Shown piece by piece: positions 22,406-32,429 of a stretch of DNA of 64,000 bases. The stretch is from Lichenostomus cassidix (lineage: Eukaryota; Chordata; Aves; Passeriformes; Meliphagidae), in the NCBI GenBank assembly GCA_008360975.2, contig CM039210.1, forward strand, positions 14,448,293 through 14,512,292, given 5' to 3'. The translations under genes and the position numbers were made by a program. The notes under the pieces were generated by a model, which was given only the letters and a program-made list of their open reading frames with translations, did not search any database and was not told the DNA's origin. Numbering within the stretch: position 1 is the first letter of the stretch; each line of letters opens with the position of its first letter.

Positions 22406-22905
22406 NNNNNNNNNNNNNNNNNNNNNNNNNNNNNNNNNNNNNNNNNNNNNNNNNNNNNNNNNNNNNNNNNNNNNNNNNNNNNNNNNNNNNNNNNNNNNNN
22501 NNNNNNNNNNNNNNNNNNNNNNNNNNNNNNNNNNNNNNNNNNNNNNNNNNNNNNNNNNNNNNNNNNNNNNNNNNNNNNNNNNNNNNNNNNNNNNNNNNNN
22601 NNNNNNNNNNNNNNNNNNNNNNNNNNNNNNNNNNNNNNNNNNNNNNNNNNNNNNNNNNNNNNNNNNNNNNNNNNNNNNNNNNNNNNNNNNNNNNNNNNNN
22701 NNNNNNNNNNNNNNNNNNNNNNNNNNNNNNNNNNNNNNNNNNNNNNNNNNNNNNNNNNNNNNNNNNNNNNNNNNNNNNNNNNNNNNNNNNNNNNNNNNNN
22801 NNNNNNNNNNNNNNNNNNNNNNNNNNNNNNNNNNNNNNNNNNNNNNNNNNNNNNNNNNNNNNNNNNNNNNNNNNNNNNNNNNNNNNNNNNNNNNNNNNNN
22901 NNNNN
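22406..22905. other. Assembly gap (500 N)
   Basis: Exactly 500 N. The round number suggests a scaffolding placeholder rather than a measured gap. Apparent open frames across it are artefacts. Confidence 0.99.
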
Positions 22906-23550
22906 TACAACTTCAGAAGAGGAAGTGATACTAATGCATCACAGTTCTGTTCCACCCTTGCAAAAGATCCACAGCATTTGTAACACTTGATATCCCTAAT
23001 TTACATATAAAGTGTCTGCCCTTCCCCATTATGATGGCAATAACAGCATATTTGACTGCAGTCTCACCTCCACTTCTCCCGATAATGAGAATATGACCAC
23101 CTTGCAGACAAGTTGATGGGCTTTCTCCTCTCTCTTCCCCAAAGTAGGGACACCTCTTTATTAAGATTTGCACATCTGACTATGTCGGAGTATACCTGGG
23201 AACACTTGAATATAGTGCTATACACTTATATTTTGTAGATCTAGTGAATTTATCACTGTCAATCTAAGAAGAATCTATAATCTGTTGCTTCAATAAACCA
23301 CACTGTTTGTGAATCTGTGATTGTAGAAGTTCTTATTGAACACAACCAAATTTCTAGTGTTAAACTGGTATGTTGCACTACTGGTGAATCTGTGATCAAG
23401 AATGAGACCAGATGTACAGTGTAACTCACACTATTTGTGTGTTTGGGATCCTATTGAACGTGACCAGGTTTATAGTGCTGAATTGGTTCTAATCAGAAAT
23501 TAAGCCCAGCTGCACCTAGCCCCTCTGACCTATGAAGACCATCTGGAGCA
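22906..23550. repeat. LTR-like sequence with internal duplication
   Basis: About 23290-23360 and 23410-23500 are imperfect copies of one about 65-bp unit (both contain attgaac.tgacca/acaacca, tagtg.t.aa.tggt). This unit structure and the neighbouring retroviral integrase relic suggest a decayed LTR. No boundaries or target duplication could be placed. Confidence 0.4.
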
Positions 23551-23554
23551 TGAC

Positions 23555-23865
23555 GGGGTTTATTTTCTGCAAAATTTCCATCCCCTTAGCTCAAAAGAGT
23601 CTGATTCATTCTATTTTTCCACTTGATTGCGGTCTCCAGGGAGTGTGCAAATCCCATTTCATTCAGTGAAAGTTTTATACAACCTGAACTACCTCTGAAA
23701 TAAAATGGGGTCCATTATCTGACGATAGACCTTCAGGGATCCCAAACCTAGGAATTATTTCCTTTAGCAGAATTTTAGCAACCTCTCTAGCTTTATTGTT
23801 ATGACATGGGAAAGCCTCTGGCCATCCTGAGAAGGTACCCCACTAAAATGAGCAGATATTGTTGC
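23555..23865 (-). pseudogene. Retroviral integrase core relic
   Basis: Reading the minus strand gives the retroviral integrase core with conserved SSDNGPHFISEV (second catalytic Asp) and, about 30 codons on, WRPQSSGKIE (catalytic Glu region). Two stops and a frame loss separate or follow these, so it is a dead fragment. Spacing and motif style are gammaretrovirus or ERV1-like. Flanking gag, RT and env are absent, partly because the neighbouring sequence is CR1 and the N gap. Confidence 0.75.
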
Positions 23866-23924
23866 TGTTACTGTTAATTTTCTTTTCCCATTGCTGTTTC
23901 CAGTAAATTTTTCTTAGCTCAACC

Positions 23925-24858
23925 CATGATCTTCACCTTTTGTGCCTCTAATTCTCAACTCCATCCCACCACAGCTTCATGCCATTGCCTCGTGTCCTAT
24001 CACTGGTCACCACAGATGAGATCAGTGCCTGCCTCTCCATTTCCCCTTGTGAGGAAGCTGTAGGCTGCAATGAGGTCTCCCCTCAGTCTCTTCCAGGTTG
24101 AACAAGCCAAGTGACCTCAGACACTTCTCGTATGGCTTCCCCTCTAGGCTCATCACCTGCCTCAGCTGGCTGGCGATGCTGTGCCCAATGCACCCTAGGA
24201 CACAGTTGGCCTTCCTGGCTGCCAGGGCACCGCTAACTTCAACTTGCCATCAACCCAGACCCTCAGGTCTTTGGTGCTGCTCTCCAGCCTCTCATTCCTC
24301 AGTCAGTATACAGGGTTGCTCTGTCACTGGTACAGAATCTGGAACTTGTCTTTGTTGAACTTCATATGGTTGGTGATTGTCCAGCCCTCTAATTTGTCTA
24401 GGTCTCTCTGCAGGGCCTCTCTGCCTTCAAGGTAGACAACAGCTCATCCTAACTTAGTATCATCTGCAAACTTAGTATCCCTACAAGTCCTGCATCCAAG
24501 TCATCTATGAAGATGTTGAAGAGCACTGGAGCCCTGTGGAACCCCACTAGTGACCAGCCAGCCTTATGTAACCCCATTTACTTATAACACTTTGTGCCCA
24601 ACCCGTGAGCCAGTTGCTCACTCATTGCATGACATGTTTATCCAGCTGAATGCTGGACATTTTGTCCAGAATGATACTGTGAGAGTATCAAAAGCTTTAC
24701 TGAAATCCAAAAAGATTCCATCAACTGGCTTTCCTTGACCAACTAGGTGGATTATCATGTCATAAAAGGAAATCAGATTTGACAAGCAGGACTTTCTTCC
24801 TTCATGAAACCGTGCTGGCTGTGACCAATGATTGCATTGTCTTTCAGGTGTTTTTCAG
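23925..24858 (-). mobile_element. CR1 LINE, 3' segment (split copy)
   Basis: Degenerate CR1 ORF2 in reverse, recognisable from the series catcctaacttagtatcatctgcaaacttagtatccct and the RT-proximal part up to ttcatgaaaccgtgctggctgtgacca. This copy is interrupted at 24858 and resumes at 35398, 36538 and probably 37850. Confidence 0.85.
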
Positions 24859-25664
24859 TATTGGGTTTGCATGGCCTGGTTTTTGGTAGCAGGGTGGGCC
24901 ACAGAGGTGGCTTCCGTGAGAAGCTGCTAGAAGCTTCCACCATGTCCAGCAGAGCCAATCCCTGGTGGCTTCAAAGATGGATGTGCTGCTGGCCAAGGCT
25001 GGGCCAATTAGAAATGGTAGTAATACCTCTGGGATAACATTTAAGAAGAAATAAAAACAAAAAGTTGTTGCACAGTTTTAATTCTAGTCAGAGAAGAGTG
25101 GAGTGAGAACATGTGAGAAAAACAACTCTGCAGACACCAAGGTCAGTGCAAAAGAAGAGGGAAAAGGTGTTCCAGGCACTGGAGCCAAAATTCCTCTGCA
25201 GCCCGTGGTGCAGGACATGGTGAAGCAGGCTGTCCCCCTGCAGCCCATGGAGGTCCAGGGGGATACAGAGATCCACCCATAGCCCGAGGAGCCCCACATT
25301 GGAGTGGGTGAATGCCTGGGAGGAGGCTGTGATCCTGTGGGAGACCTGTGGAGAGAGGGGCCCTGCTCCCATGCTGGAGTAGCCTGTCCTTGAAGGGCTG
25401 CACCCCATGGAAGAGTGACCCATGCAGCAGCAGTTCTGGGAGGACTGTTGCATGTGGGATGGATTCACGTTGCAGCATTCACAGAGAGCTGTTGCTCGTG
25501 AGATGAACTCACGTTGGAGAAGTTCATGGAGAACTGTCTCCTGTGGGAGGGACCCCACAGTGCAGCAGGGGAACGGCTCCTCTCCGTGAGCAGCGAGTGA
25601 AGCTACAGATGATGAACTGACGATAACCCCTATTCCCTGTCTCCTTGCACCACTGGGGTAGGAG
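24859..25664 (+). mobile_element. LTR, left part (split by ERVK-like provirus)
   Basis: Start of a passerine-type LTR (TATTGGGTTTGCATGGCCTGG, first TG apparently mutated to TA) inserted in the CR1. It has a TATA-like ataacatttaag and continues to taggag at 25659-25664, where the 9.4-kb provirus interrupts it. The right part is 35113-35397. Its own target duplication is not clear. Confidence 0.8.
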
Positions 25665-26183
25665 TAACGCAGTAGGGGGAGGAGGGGTGGAAACAGGCCT
25701 CTGCGTTTACCGAAAGTGTCTCTAAGGCTATTGAGAGATCACTCCAGCCAGCACTGCTCTGGTGCTGTACAGAAAGACCCTTCTCACACCCGAGCCGGTG
25801 TAAGGCACAGATTCTCACTCACCCAGAGAGCCGGATAGCTCACGCGTTACCAGAGACAAAGAATCCAGAGGCTCAATCAGCTGGATGTTCCAGATATTTA
25901 TTCCGAAGGGGTCCAGCGTGAAAGAGGAAGAGGAGCCCCTGGTGTCCCTAGATATAGGGATCACCTGGGGTCAGGGGAGAGGAGGCAGGGGGAACACTAC
26001 AAACAATGGGGAGAAGGGAGGGATGGAGTCAGGGGTTAGGTTACAGCCAGGGGGATTTACATAATTTGGGGAGGGACTTATCGTGTTACTTCGACTGGGA
26101 TGTTTTGCCACCAGTGAAACCCTGCTGTACTGGAACCACTTGGCTCCCCAGCAGTTCCTGAGGTGGTATCATCCACCACCACA
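25665..26183 (-). repeat. 3' LTR of ERVK-like provirus
   Basis: 519-bp LTR. On the minus strand it begins TGTGGTGGTGGATGATACC, containing a small palindrome (GGTGG/CCACC), and ends GCGTTA, where the partner ends GCATTA. The target duplication fixes these ends, so the element has TG...TA rather than TG...CA termini. The env TM frame runs into its first 106 bp. Confidence 0.92.
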
Positions 26184-27413
26184 TCTCCCCCTTCCTTATT
26201 TAAAGGAAAGGCCTCCCCTACTTGCTTAGTTAAACACTTATTGAGGCAACCGAACAAGCTTAGAACAAGGAAAATTATTTGGGTCACCCACAGTCCAGCT
26301 TTGACTAAGGATGTTAGCCATCCTTGAAGTCCCCATTGTCCGAAAAGATCACCGATCCAGTCTGCTTCTTTTTCTGTCTTTAGTTCTTTGATTTGATCCT
26401 TTATTTTCTGTATCGTTGCGTGGATGCTCTGGCTATGAGATGACAGGTTAAAGCAACACAGCCCCTCGAATTCTTCACAGCCATGTCCATGGGCCAATAA
26501 AAGAAAGTCGATGGCTGCTCTATTTTGCAGTGTTGCATGCCTGGTGGTTTCTTCATCTTCAAGAAGTTGAGAGAGGGCACTCGAGGTTAGGTTAGCATGC
26601 TTTCCGAGCCAGCACTCAAGGTGGCTAAGTTCACCTAAGGCTTTTGCTGCCGCTACTCCAGGCAGGAAAAATGATGCAGCAATCCTTTTAGACAATGACC
26701 AATTGATAACTTCGCTATCACAATTTGGATCTAATTGTTGTATATTTCTTTTTTGGCGGGCCAATCGAGTATGGTTTCTCCAATATAGAATTTGGGTTTT
26801 GTTGGGTGCCAGTACAGAAAGCCTGCCAAGAGTGCACGGCCCCCCCCGGAACTGGGATGGGATTCCAGACCACACCCAATTCCCGCAAATCAGGAACACA
26901 CCTGTAGGCAGCACTTTGGGGTGTACAGATGACTCTGCTGGGATGACCTTATTATCCTGACACCAATTACTGACAGAGTAAACCTTTTCCTGGGGTGTTG
27001 CATTTCTACTATGACAATTTCTGGTGTTCTGACCAGGATAATGCCATCCCTCCTTTCAGGCTGAAGACAAACTTGAGGCAAAGGGTAGCCTGGGAGGACC
27101 CCAATAATAGCAATTCATGGGGTTCCTCCGGTGCTGTTGCCAGCGTGTTTACCCATTTCCCTCAAGCTTCCTTCTGGTGGAGCACCTGGTTTGCAAAAGG
27201 CAGTTCGTCTCCGTGGAGAGGGATCCCCACCAGGCATGATAAAAGTGGGTCACTGATGCTGCCCATAGACAGGCACATATGGTCTTGCTGAAGTGCTTTT
27301 GCCAATGTGACCCACATGTTGGTCTTTGGCTGCAGGACAACCCATGCAACAACCTCTGGTGGTAACAGGATCCAGGAGGTCAGGAGAATGCAGAGGTAGG
27401 CAATTACAGGCAT
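26078..27413 (-). pseudogene. env: Provirus env (broken SU, open TM)
   Basis: The frame starting at 27413 has a hydrophobic signal-peptide-like N-terminus (IAYLCILLTSWILL) and stops after 83 residues. The frame from 26914 is open for 278 residues. It carries a furin-like RQKRN site, a Leu/Ala-rich fusion region (ASFFLPGVAAAKALG), an immunosuppressive-like segment ending in CEEFEGLCC (a CX6CC motif), and a membrane anchor (LWVTQIIFLVLSLFGCL). The surface subunit is short for the family and split by at least one stop or frameshift, so no working glycoprotein is predicted. The TM type with CX6CC is that of alpha- and gammaretroviruses rather than of mouse mammary tumour virus-like betaretroviruses. 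Confidence 0.85.
26184..26198 (-). other. Polypurine tract of ERVK-like provirus
   Basis: Minus strand AAGGAAGGGGGAGA immediately before the 3' LTR: the primer site for plus-strand DNA synthesis during reverse transcription. Confidence 0.85.
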
Positions 27414-27634
27414 GGTGGTAAGAGAGGTATAGGTAGTCCTTTTTTCTGTGGGATTTCAAGCAAAGATCATTAAAAGATGATTTTCTGTTACTTTTTTCTT
27501 TTTCCCTTCTCATCCCCCCTTTTTTTTCTCATAACACACGGATAATAAGGTAGAAGGTTAGGGAAACACATGAGGGTAACAGATAAGGGATTTGTGGGTT
27601 TGGGGAACTGCTTGAAGGCGGCACAAATAGCTGT

Positions 27635-28906
27635 TCACGTGACTGGTATCTTGCGCCGATGTCTTCTCCAAGCGGCACTGGTTTCTTTGTCTGGGTTTTC
27701 TTTGTCAGTGTCTGGTGTGTCATCTTTCATCTGCTCAGGAGCTGTCGCTGACAGTCGGAGGTAGGGCTTTACATATTTTCCTGGTATCCACTTGGGTCCT
27801 GAAGGTGTGGAAACACAAGCATATCCCCTCCCCCATACAATTAGTGGAAAAGGGCCTGATATTCGATGGCTTTCTGGATCTTTGATTAACACTGGTGGTT
27901 GTTCTTTTAATTTGGCTTGGGTCGAATTAGTAAAATGCCGGAACACAGGGGGGTCAGGCTCTTCAAACGAATTGTTTAAGAAATTTATTGTGAAAAGGGC
28001 TTTGCAGAGTCTCAAAATGGGAGAATTGAGTTCTGACCCTCCCTGTTGTTGGTCTAGGACCCTCTTAATTGTCTGGTGGGTCCTCTCAACTATGGATTGT
28101 CCTGTGGGGGAGTGGGGGATGCCTGTAATGTGTTTGATGCCCCACGAGCTAAAAAACTCTTGAAGTCTGTTAGAGATGTATGCTGGACCGTTGTCAGTTT
28201 TTATCTCAGCAGGAACGCCCAGGATAGAGAAAGCAAGGAGAAAGTGTTTTATAACATCTCTTGCCTTTTCTCCTGCATGGGCAGATGCAAAAACAGCTCC
28301 AGAAAATGTATCTACAGAAACGTGTACGTATTTTAATTTGCCAAACTGAGGGACATGGGTTACATCTGTTTGCCAGATTTCGCAGCTGCCTAGACCCCGG
28401 GGGTTAAACCCGGACCCTAATGATGGCACTTGGTAGCTCTGACAGCTAGGACAGGTTGCTACAATTGCCCTTGCCTGGTTTCGAGGTAGTTTAAACATTC
28501 TTATGAGTGCTGGTACATTCTGATGGTAAAATTGATGGCTCAGCTTTGCCTGAGCAAAGGTGTCTGGAATGTTAGGAGCTTTCACCGGCATAGCTAGAGC
28601 GTCTGCCCTCCAATTCCCTTCAGCGATTGGTCCAGGGAGATCGGTGTGTGACCTCACATGCATCACATGGAATGGCTGCTTTCTGTGGGAAAGCAGAAAA
28701 ACAAGTTTTGAGAGCAGTTTATACAATTTAGGATTTGACACTTCTTTTAGCCAGGCGTGTTCTGCTCTGGCAACTACACCAGCTACATAAGCTGAATCTG
28801 TTACCAGATTAATAGGTTCTTCAAACATCTCGAAAGCTCTAACAACGGCTGATAGCTCCGCAATTTGCGGAGAGTCCTCCACTATTTGGACATCGTGCTC
28901 CCACAC
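27635..28906 (-). pseudogene. pol: Provirus pol: RNase H end and integrase
   Basis: An open 423-residue frame. The N-terminal part holds the RNase H residues ELSAVVRAFE and VTDSAYVAG. The integrase follows: zinc-binding HQFYH and CPSC, then the catalytic core with WQTDVTH, IKTDNGPAY and the Glu in SIVERTHQTIK, a complete D,D-35-E triad. The C-terminal DNA-binding region ends near VKPYLRL. The first RNase H motif (FTDGSG) is in another frame upstream (28925-29425), so a frameshift separates them near 28915. It is cut from RT by the LTR at 29139-30299. Confidence 0.92.
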
Positions 28907-29138
28907 TTGCTTTTAGGGATGTTTCTAAGTCACGACTGACTTTTGGGATTTCCCGGAGCCATCTGTAAAAAGAGTTAGAGCCTTGAGAGGGTGTGGTGGT
29001 TTTGATTGGCCCAAAACATCAGTGAAGTGGTTTTTAACATCTCGGAGAAATTTGGACCCCTCAGAAGCTGTTCTAGTAGGCCTAGGGAGGTGTCTGAGGG
29101 GTGGAGTGTGGCACAAAGATGGCTCCTGTGTGTCCTGA
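28907..29138 (-). pseudogene. pol: Provirus pol: RT-RNase H connection
   Basis: Minus-strand frame with QDTQEPSLCHTPPL and ending ALTLFTDGSGKSQ, which carries the first catalytic Asp of RNase H, then a stop from a frameshift. The upstream part of the same nominal frame (to 29425) is LTR sequence and not pol. Confidence 0.8.
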
Positions 29139-30299
29139 GTGAAAGTTCTGGAAGTTTTTACATCAAGTCCAGAAGAGCCAATCTCTGATGGCTCTGAAGG
29201 TGATGGACATGCTATCGGCCAAGTTTGGGCCAATTGGAGGTGCTGATTACGCCTCTGTGAAAACATATTTAAGAAAAATTCAAAACAAAGCAGGCACGCA
29301 CTTCTTTCACTTTGTAGTTGGAGGAGGAGGAGGTGCAGGTGAAAATATGTGAGGGAGAACAGCATGGAGAGTGCCAAGGTCAGTAAAGAAGGGGGGAGAA
29401 AGAGGTGCTCCAGTGCTTCCAGCACCAGAGCTGAAACTTTCTGCTAGCCATGGTGGAAGCTATGGGGGGAGCAAGAAGTTTCTCCTGCAGCCCATGGAGT
29501 CCATAAGGATGCAGAAATCCACCCACAGCTCACTCCAGAGGAGCAGGTGGATGCCTGGAAAAGACTGTGAACCAGTGGGAGTCTCATCTAAGAGTTAAAA
29601 CTGCAAAAGGCCTTGACTGGGAGAAAAAGGCCTTTTCCTTGCTCCTGGCATGGAAGCAGCCTGGCCTCAGCTCAGGAGAGTCTGCACAGCACCTTATGGA
29701 CAAAAAGACTCACGTTGCAGCAGAATTCGGGCGGGAATGTTGCTCATGAGATTGGACCCACACCAAAGAAGTTCTCAAAGGACTGTCTCTCGTGGGAAGG
29801 ACCCCTGGCTAAGTAGAGAACCTCTTTTCCTGATTGGACTGACCAGAGGACCCCTCAACCTGCCCCCTGTCTGTGTTGCTGGTTTGGAGAGAGGGAAGGG
29901 GGAGGGTGAGTGCAGAGACTGCTTCTTAAGAGGGTGGGGGTGAGAGCAGAAAACTGTCTGGAGAAAGAGAGAGAAACAAGTAGAGATAAAGAGTATTTGT
30001 AGTAGAAGAATTGTGGTGATGAGTAAATTTGAGAATCTGCTCTGTGGACTGAAAAGAGACCCCACACCCTGCCCCCCCCACCCAGCTTGTTGACTGTAAA
30101 GGAGGAAAGGGGGTGAATACTGTAGGTTCATAAGAGGGAGGGGGGAGTGAACCAAAACTGTATGAAAAGTTTATTTTTGCCTTGCATTTATCCTCCAATT
30201 CTGTTAGGTAATTAAACACTTTTTGCAACTTTAAGCTTGAAGCCTGTTTGCCCTTTTTCGTGCATCCTCCTGGCAGGGTCCTGTCTCAAACCCATGATA
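29139..30299 (+). mobile_element. LTR inserted in provirus pol
   Basis: About 1.16 kb, related to the LTR at 24859/35397: shared blocks include agagccaatctctgatggct, the TATA-like acatatttaag and cctgcagcccatggag. It ends near aaacccatgata. It interrupts pol between the RT C-terminus and the connection domain; the flanks share only gag, so the exact ends are uncertain by a few bases. It must be younger than the provirus. Confidence 0.8.
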
Positions 30300-31695
30300 G
30301 AGGGGTTCGACTTTGAAGTTCTTTTGGGGCCAAATGAAAAGTCGAATTGAATAATTTATGTTTTGGATGATGATTTGAAATCTTGCCTGGATAACTATCC
30401 AGGGCAAATTGAAGGTGTTCATTTGTTTGGAGTACGTTTGCTAAGGAATCATTTTCCAATGATGGATAGATGCAGCTGATATCACACCCTGCAAGGGTAC
30501 GGAGGCGTGCTCTGGCTCTCATAATTAGTTGGGCTACTTGTTCTTGTCGTGTTGTTATGGTTTTGAGCAGCTGATGTGATAAGAAGATCCACTCTATTAT
30601 AAGAAGTGGGTCTTTTTGTGCAGTGTCCCATTGAAAAATCAGTCCATACAGCCTGGGTGACTCACCCAGAACGATGAAATTAAAAGGTAACTCAGGACTT
30701 GTCCGATGGGCTTGGCGAGAAGATAGGGCAAGCTGTACCTTAGCGATGGATTCCCGGGCCTCCTCTGTGATGACTCGGAGTGAGTCCAGGTGGTCACAGC
30801 CTTTCAGGAGGCTAAACAGTGGTGCAAGGCCCTCCGTAGTCACTCCCAGCAGAGGACGAACCCAGTTTATAGATCCACACAGCTGGTGCAAGTCCCGGAG
30901 TGTCTTTGGGTTGTCTTTGATGGTGAGCTGCTGGGGTACGATGGTCCATTCGCTGATGCGAAGTCCCAGGTAGGTCCACGGGCAGGTACGCTGAATCTTT
31001 TCCTGCTGGATCTCAAACCCTGCTTTCTCAATGGCTTGAATAGTTTTTTCTAGAGTTAAGTTTAGGTATTTATCATTTGGTGCACAAATCAACACATCAT
31101 CCATGTAGTGGAGAATGATAGAACGTGCAAACTCTTTGCGGATGGGGGACAGGACGCGAGCCACATACCATTGGCAAATAGTTGGAGAATTTTTCATACC
31201 CTGGGGTAACACACACCAGTGGTATCTGCGCTGGGGGGCTTCCTGGTTTAGGGATGGCACGGAGAAAGCAAACCGAGGAGCATCACTTGGGTGTAGGGGG
31301 ATTGTGAAGAAACAGTCTTTAATGTCAATGACAGCAAGCTTCCAATTCCGAGGAAGCATTGAGGGCGAGGGCAGGCCAGGCTGTAGGGGTCCCATATCCT
31401 CAATGACTTCATTGATTTTCCTGAGGTCTTGGAGGAGCCTCCATTTGTCTTTTCCAGGTTTCCGTATGACAAAGACAGGGGAGTTCCAAGGGCTATTAGA
31501 TGGTACAATGTGACCCTTGGCAAGCTGTTCTTCTACTAGGGATTCTAAAGCGCTGAGCTTTTCTTTGCTTAGGGGCCACTGGGTCACCCAGACTGGATCG
31601 TTTGTCTTCCAGGTAAGGGGCGGGGTGGAGCATCTCCCAGTGGCCCCAGCTAGAAATCCTGAGATGGAGGTGAGATTACCAGCTGAGTCCCCCAC
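30300..31695 (-). pseudogene. pol: Provirus pol: reverse transcriptase
   Basis: Open frame of about 465 residues for the reverse transcriptase fingers, palm and thumb. Visible motifs are WPLSKEKLSAL near the start, DIKDCFFTIPLHPSD, LPQGMKNSPTICQ and the catalytic YMDD (in LHYMDDVLICAP). It enters from the pro frame by an apparent -1 frameshift (see 31653-31659). The stop that ends the frame near 30286 lies in the inserted LTR junction, not in original pol. No disabling change is seen in the palm motifs. Confidence 0.93.
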
Positions 31696-32417
31696 TGGGT
31701 AAGGAGATCTCTGCCCCAGAGGGTAAAACCAGAGTCAATTACATATGGGCCGATGGTGGCTGTGTGTCCTTCAGGGCCTTCTATGATGATATTATTTGTA
31801 CTCCTCTGGGAAGTTGCTGACCCTCCTATGCCTGTGATTCTCCCACCTGCTGGTTTGGTTTTCCAGTCCTGGGGCCATTCTGCTCGAGAAATGATGGTTA
31901 CATTGGCCCCTGTGTCTACCATCCCCGTCAGGTAAGCAGTGGATTTATCGTTGTGTAGTTTACAATGCATCATGGGCTTGTCTGCGCCCACAACCTCTGC
32001 CCACCATATGGAAGGTGTTCTGTGGCACCTGGGGTGGTTTTCAGGTAGTATGATAGCTTGTGCTACCAACTGACCCTTTGATAGAAACCAGGGAGTGTTG
32101 TTACAGGAGACAGAAATTTGTACTTGTCCACTGGGGTCTACTTTGTGCACCTCAGGTAAAATAGAAAGTTCAGGTGGACCGTGCTTAGTGTCCCCAACTA
32201 CCAAGATGTCCACTGTCTTATCAAAAGGTTTTTCAAAATTTACATATATGTGTTGTTGATTTCCATTGCGGAAGTGGTGTGTATCAGTACTTACAAGACG
32301 GAGTCTTTTGTCTGATCCGCTGTGCGGTGCGCAGTTACAGTCCATGTCAGGGGTTGCAGGGCAGGGAGAGACGGCTGTAAGATTTGTGTCTTTGCGCAGA
32401 GCCGTGCCGCGCTTCAC
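31650..32417 (-). CDS. pro: Provirus pro: dUTPase-like segment and protease
   Basis: A 255-residue open frame, with the start taken at the first Met although the natural frame is entered by frameshift from gag. The N-terminal half has a dUTPase-like tail (FLSKGQLVAQAIILPE). The C-terminal half is an aspartic protease with active-site GMVDTGANVTII and the flap/C-terminal region ending in GRDLLTQWG. Position between gag and pol in its own -1 frame is the class II arrangement. Confidence 0.85.
   Translation of the reverse strand: MKRGTALRKDTNLTAVSPCPATPDMDCNCAPHSGSDKRLRLVSTDTHHFRNGNQQHIYVNFEKPFDKTVDILVVGDTKHGPPELSILPEVHKVDPSGQVQISVSCNNTPWFLSKGQLVAQAIILPENHPRCHRTPSIWWAEVVGADKPMMHCKLHNDKSTAYLTGMVDTGANVTIISRAEWPQDWKTKPAGGRITGIGGSATSQRSTNNIIIEGPEGHTATIGPYVIDSGFTLWGRDLLTQWGTQLVISPPSQDF
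31653..31659 (-). promoter_or_regulatory. Candidate pro-pol -1 frameshift site
   Basis: Minus-strand heptamer GGATTTC, read as G GAT TTC in the pro frame, sits directly before the pro stop codon TAG (31650-31652). The pol frame is exactly -1 relative to pro. Its form is close to the G GAU UUN type used at the pro-pol junction of betaretroviruses. Confidence 0.6.
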
Positions 32418-32429
32418 TGTCCGTTTCCC

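Noticed and set aside
22332..22983. About 200-residue frames across the N run
   Set aside because: Artefact of translating unknown bases.
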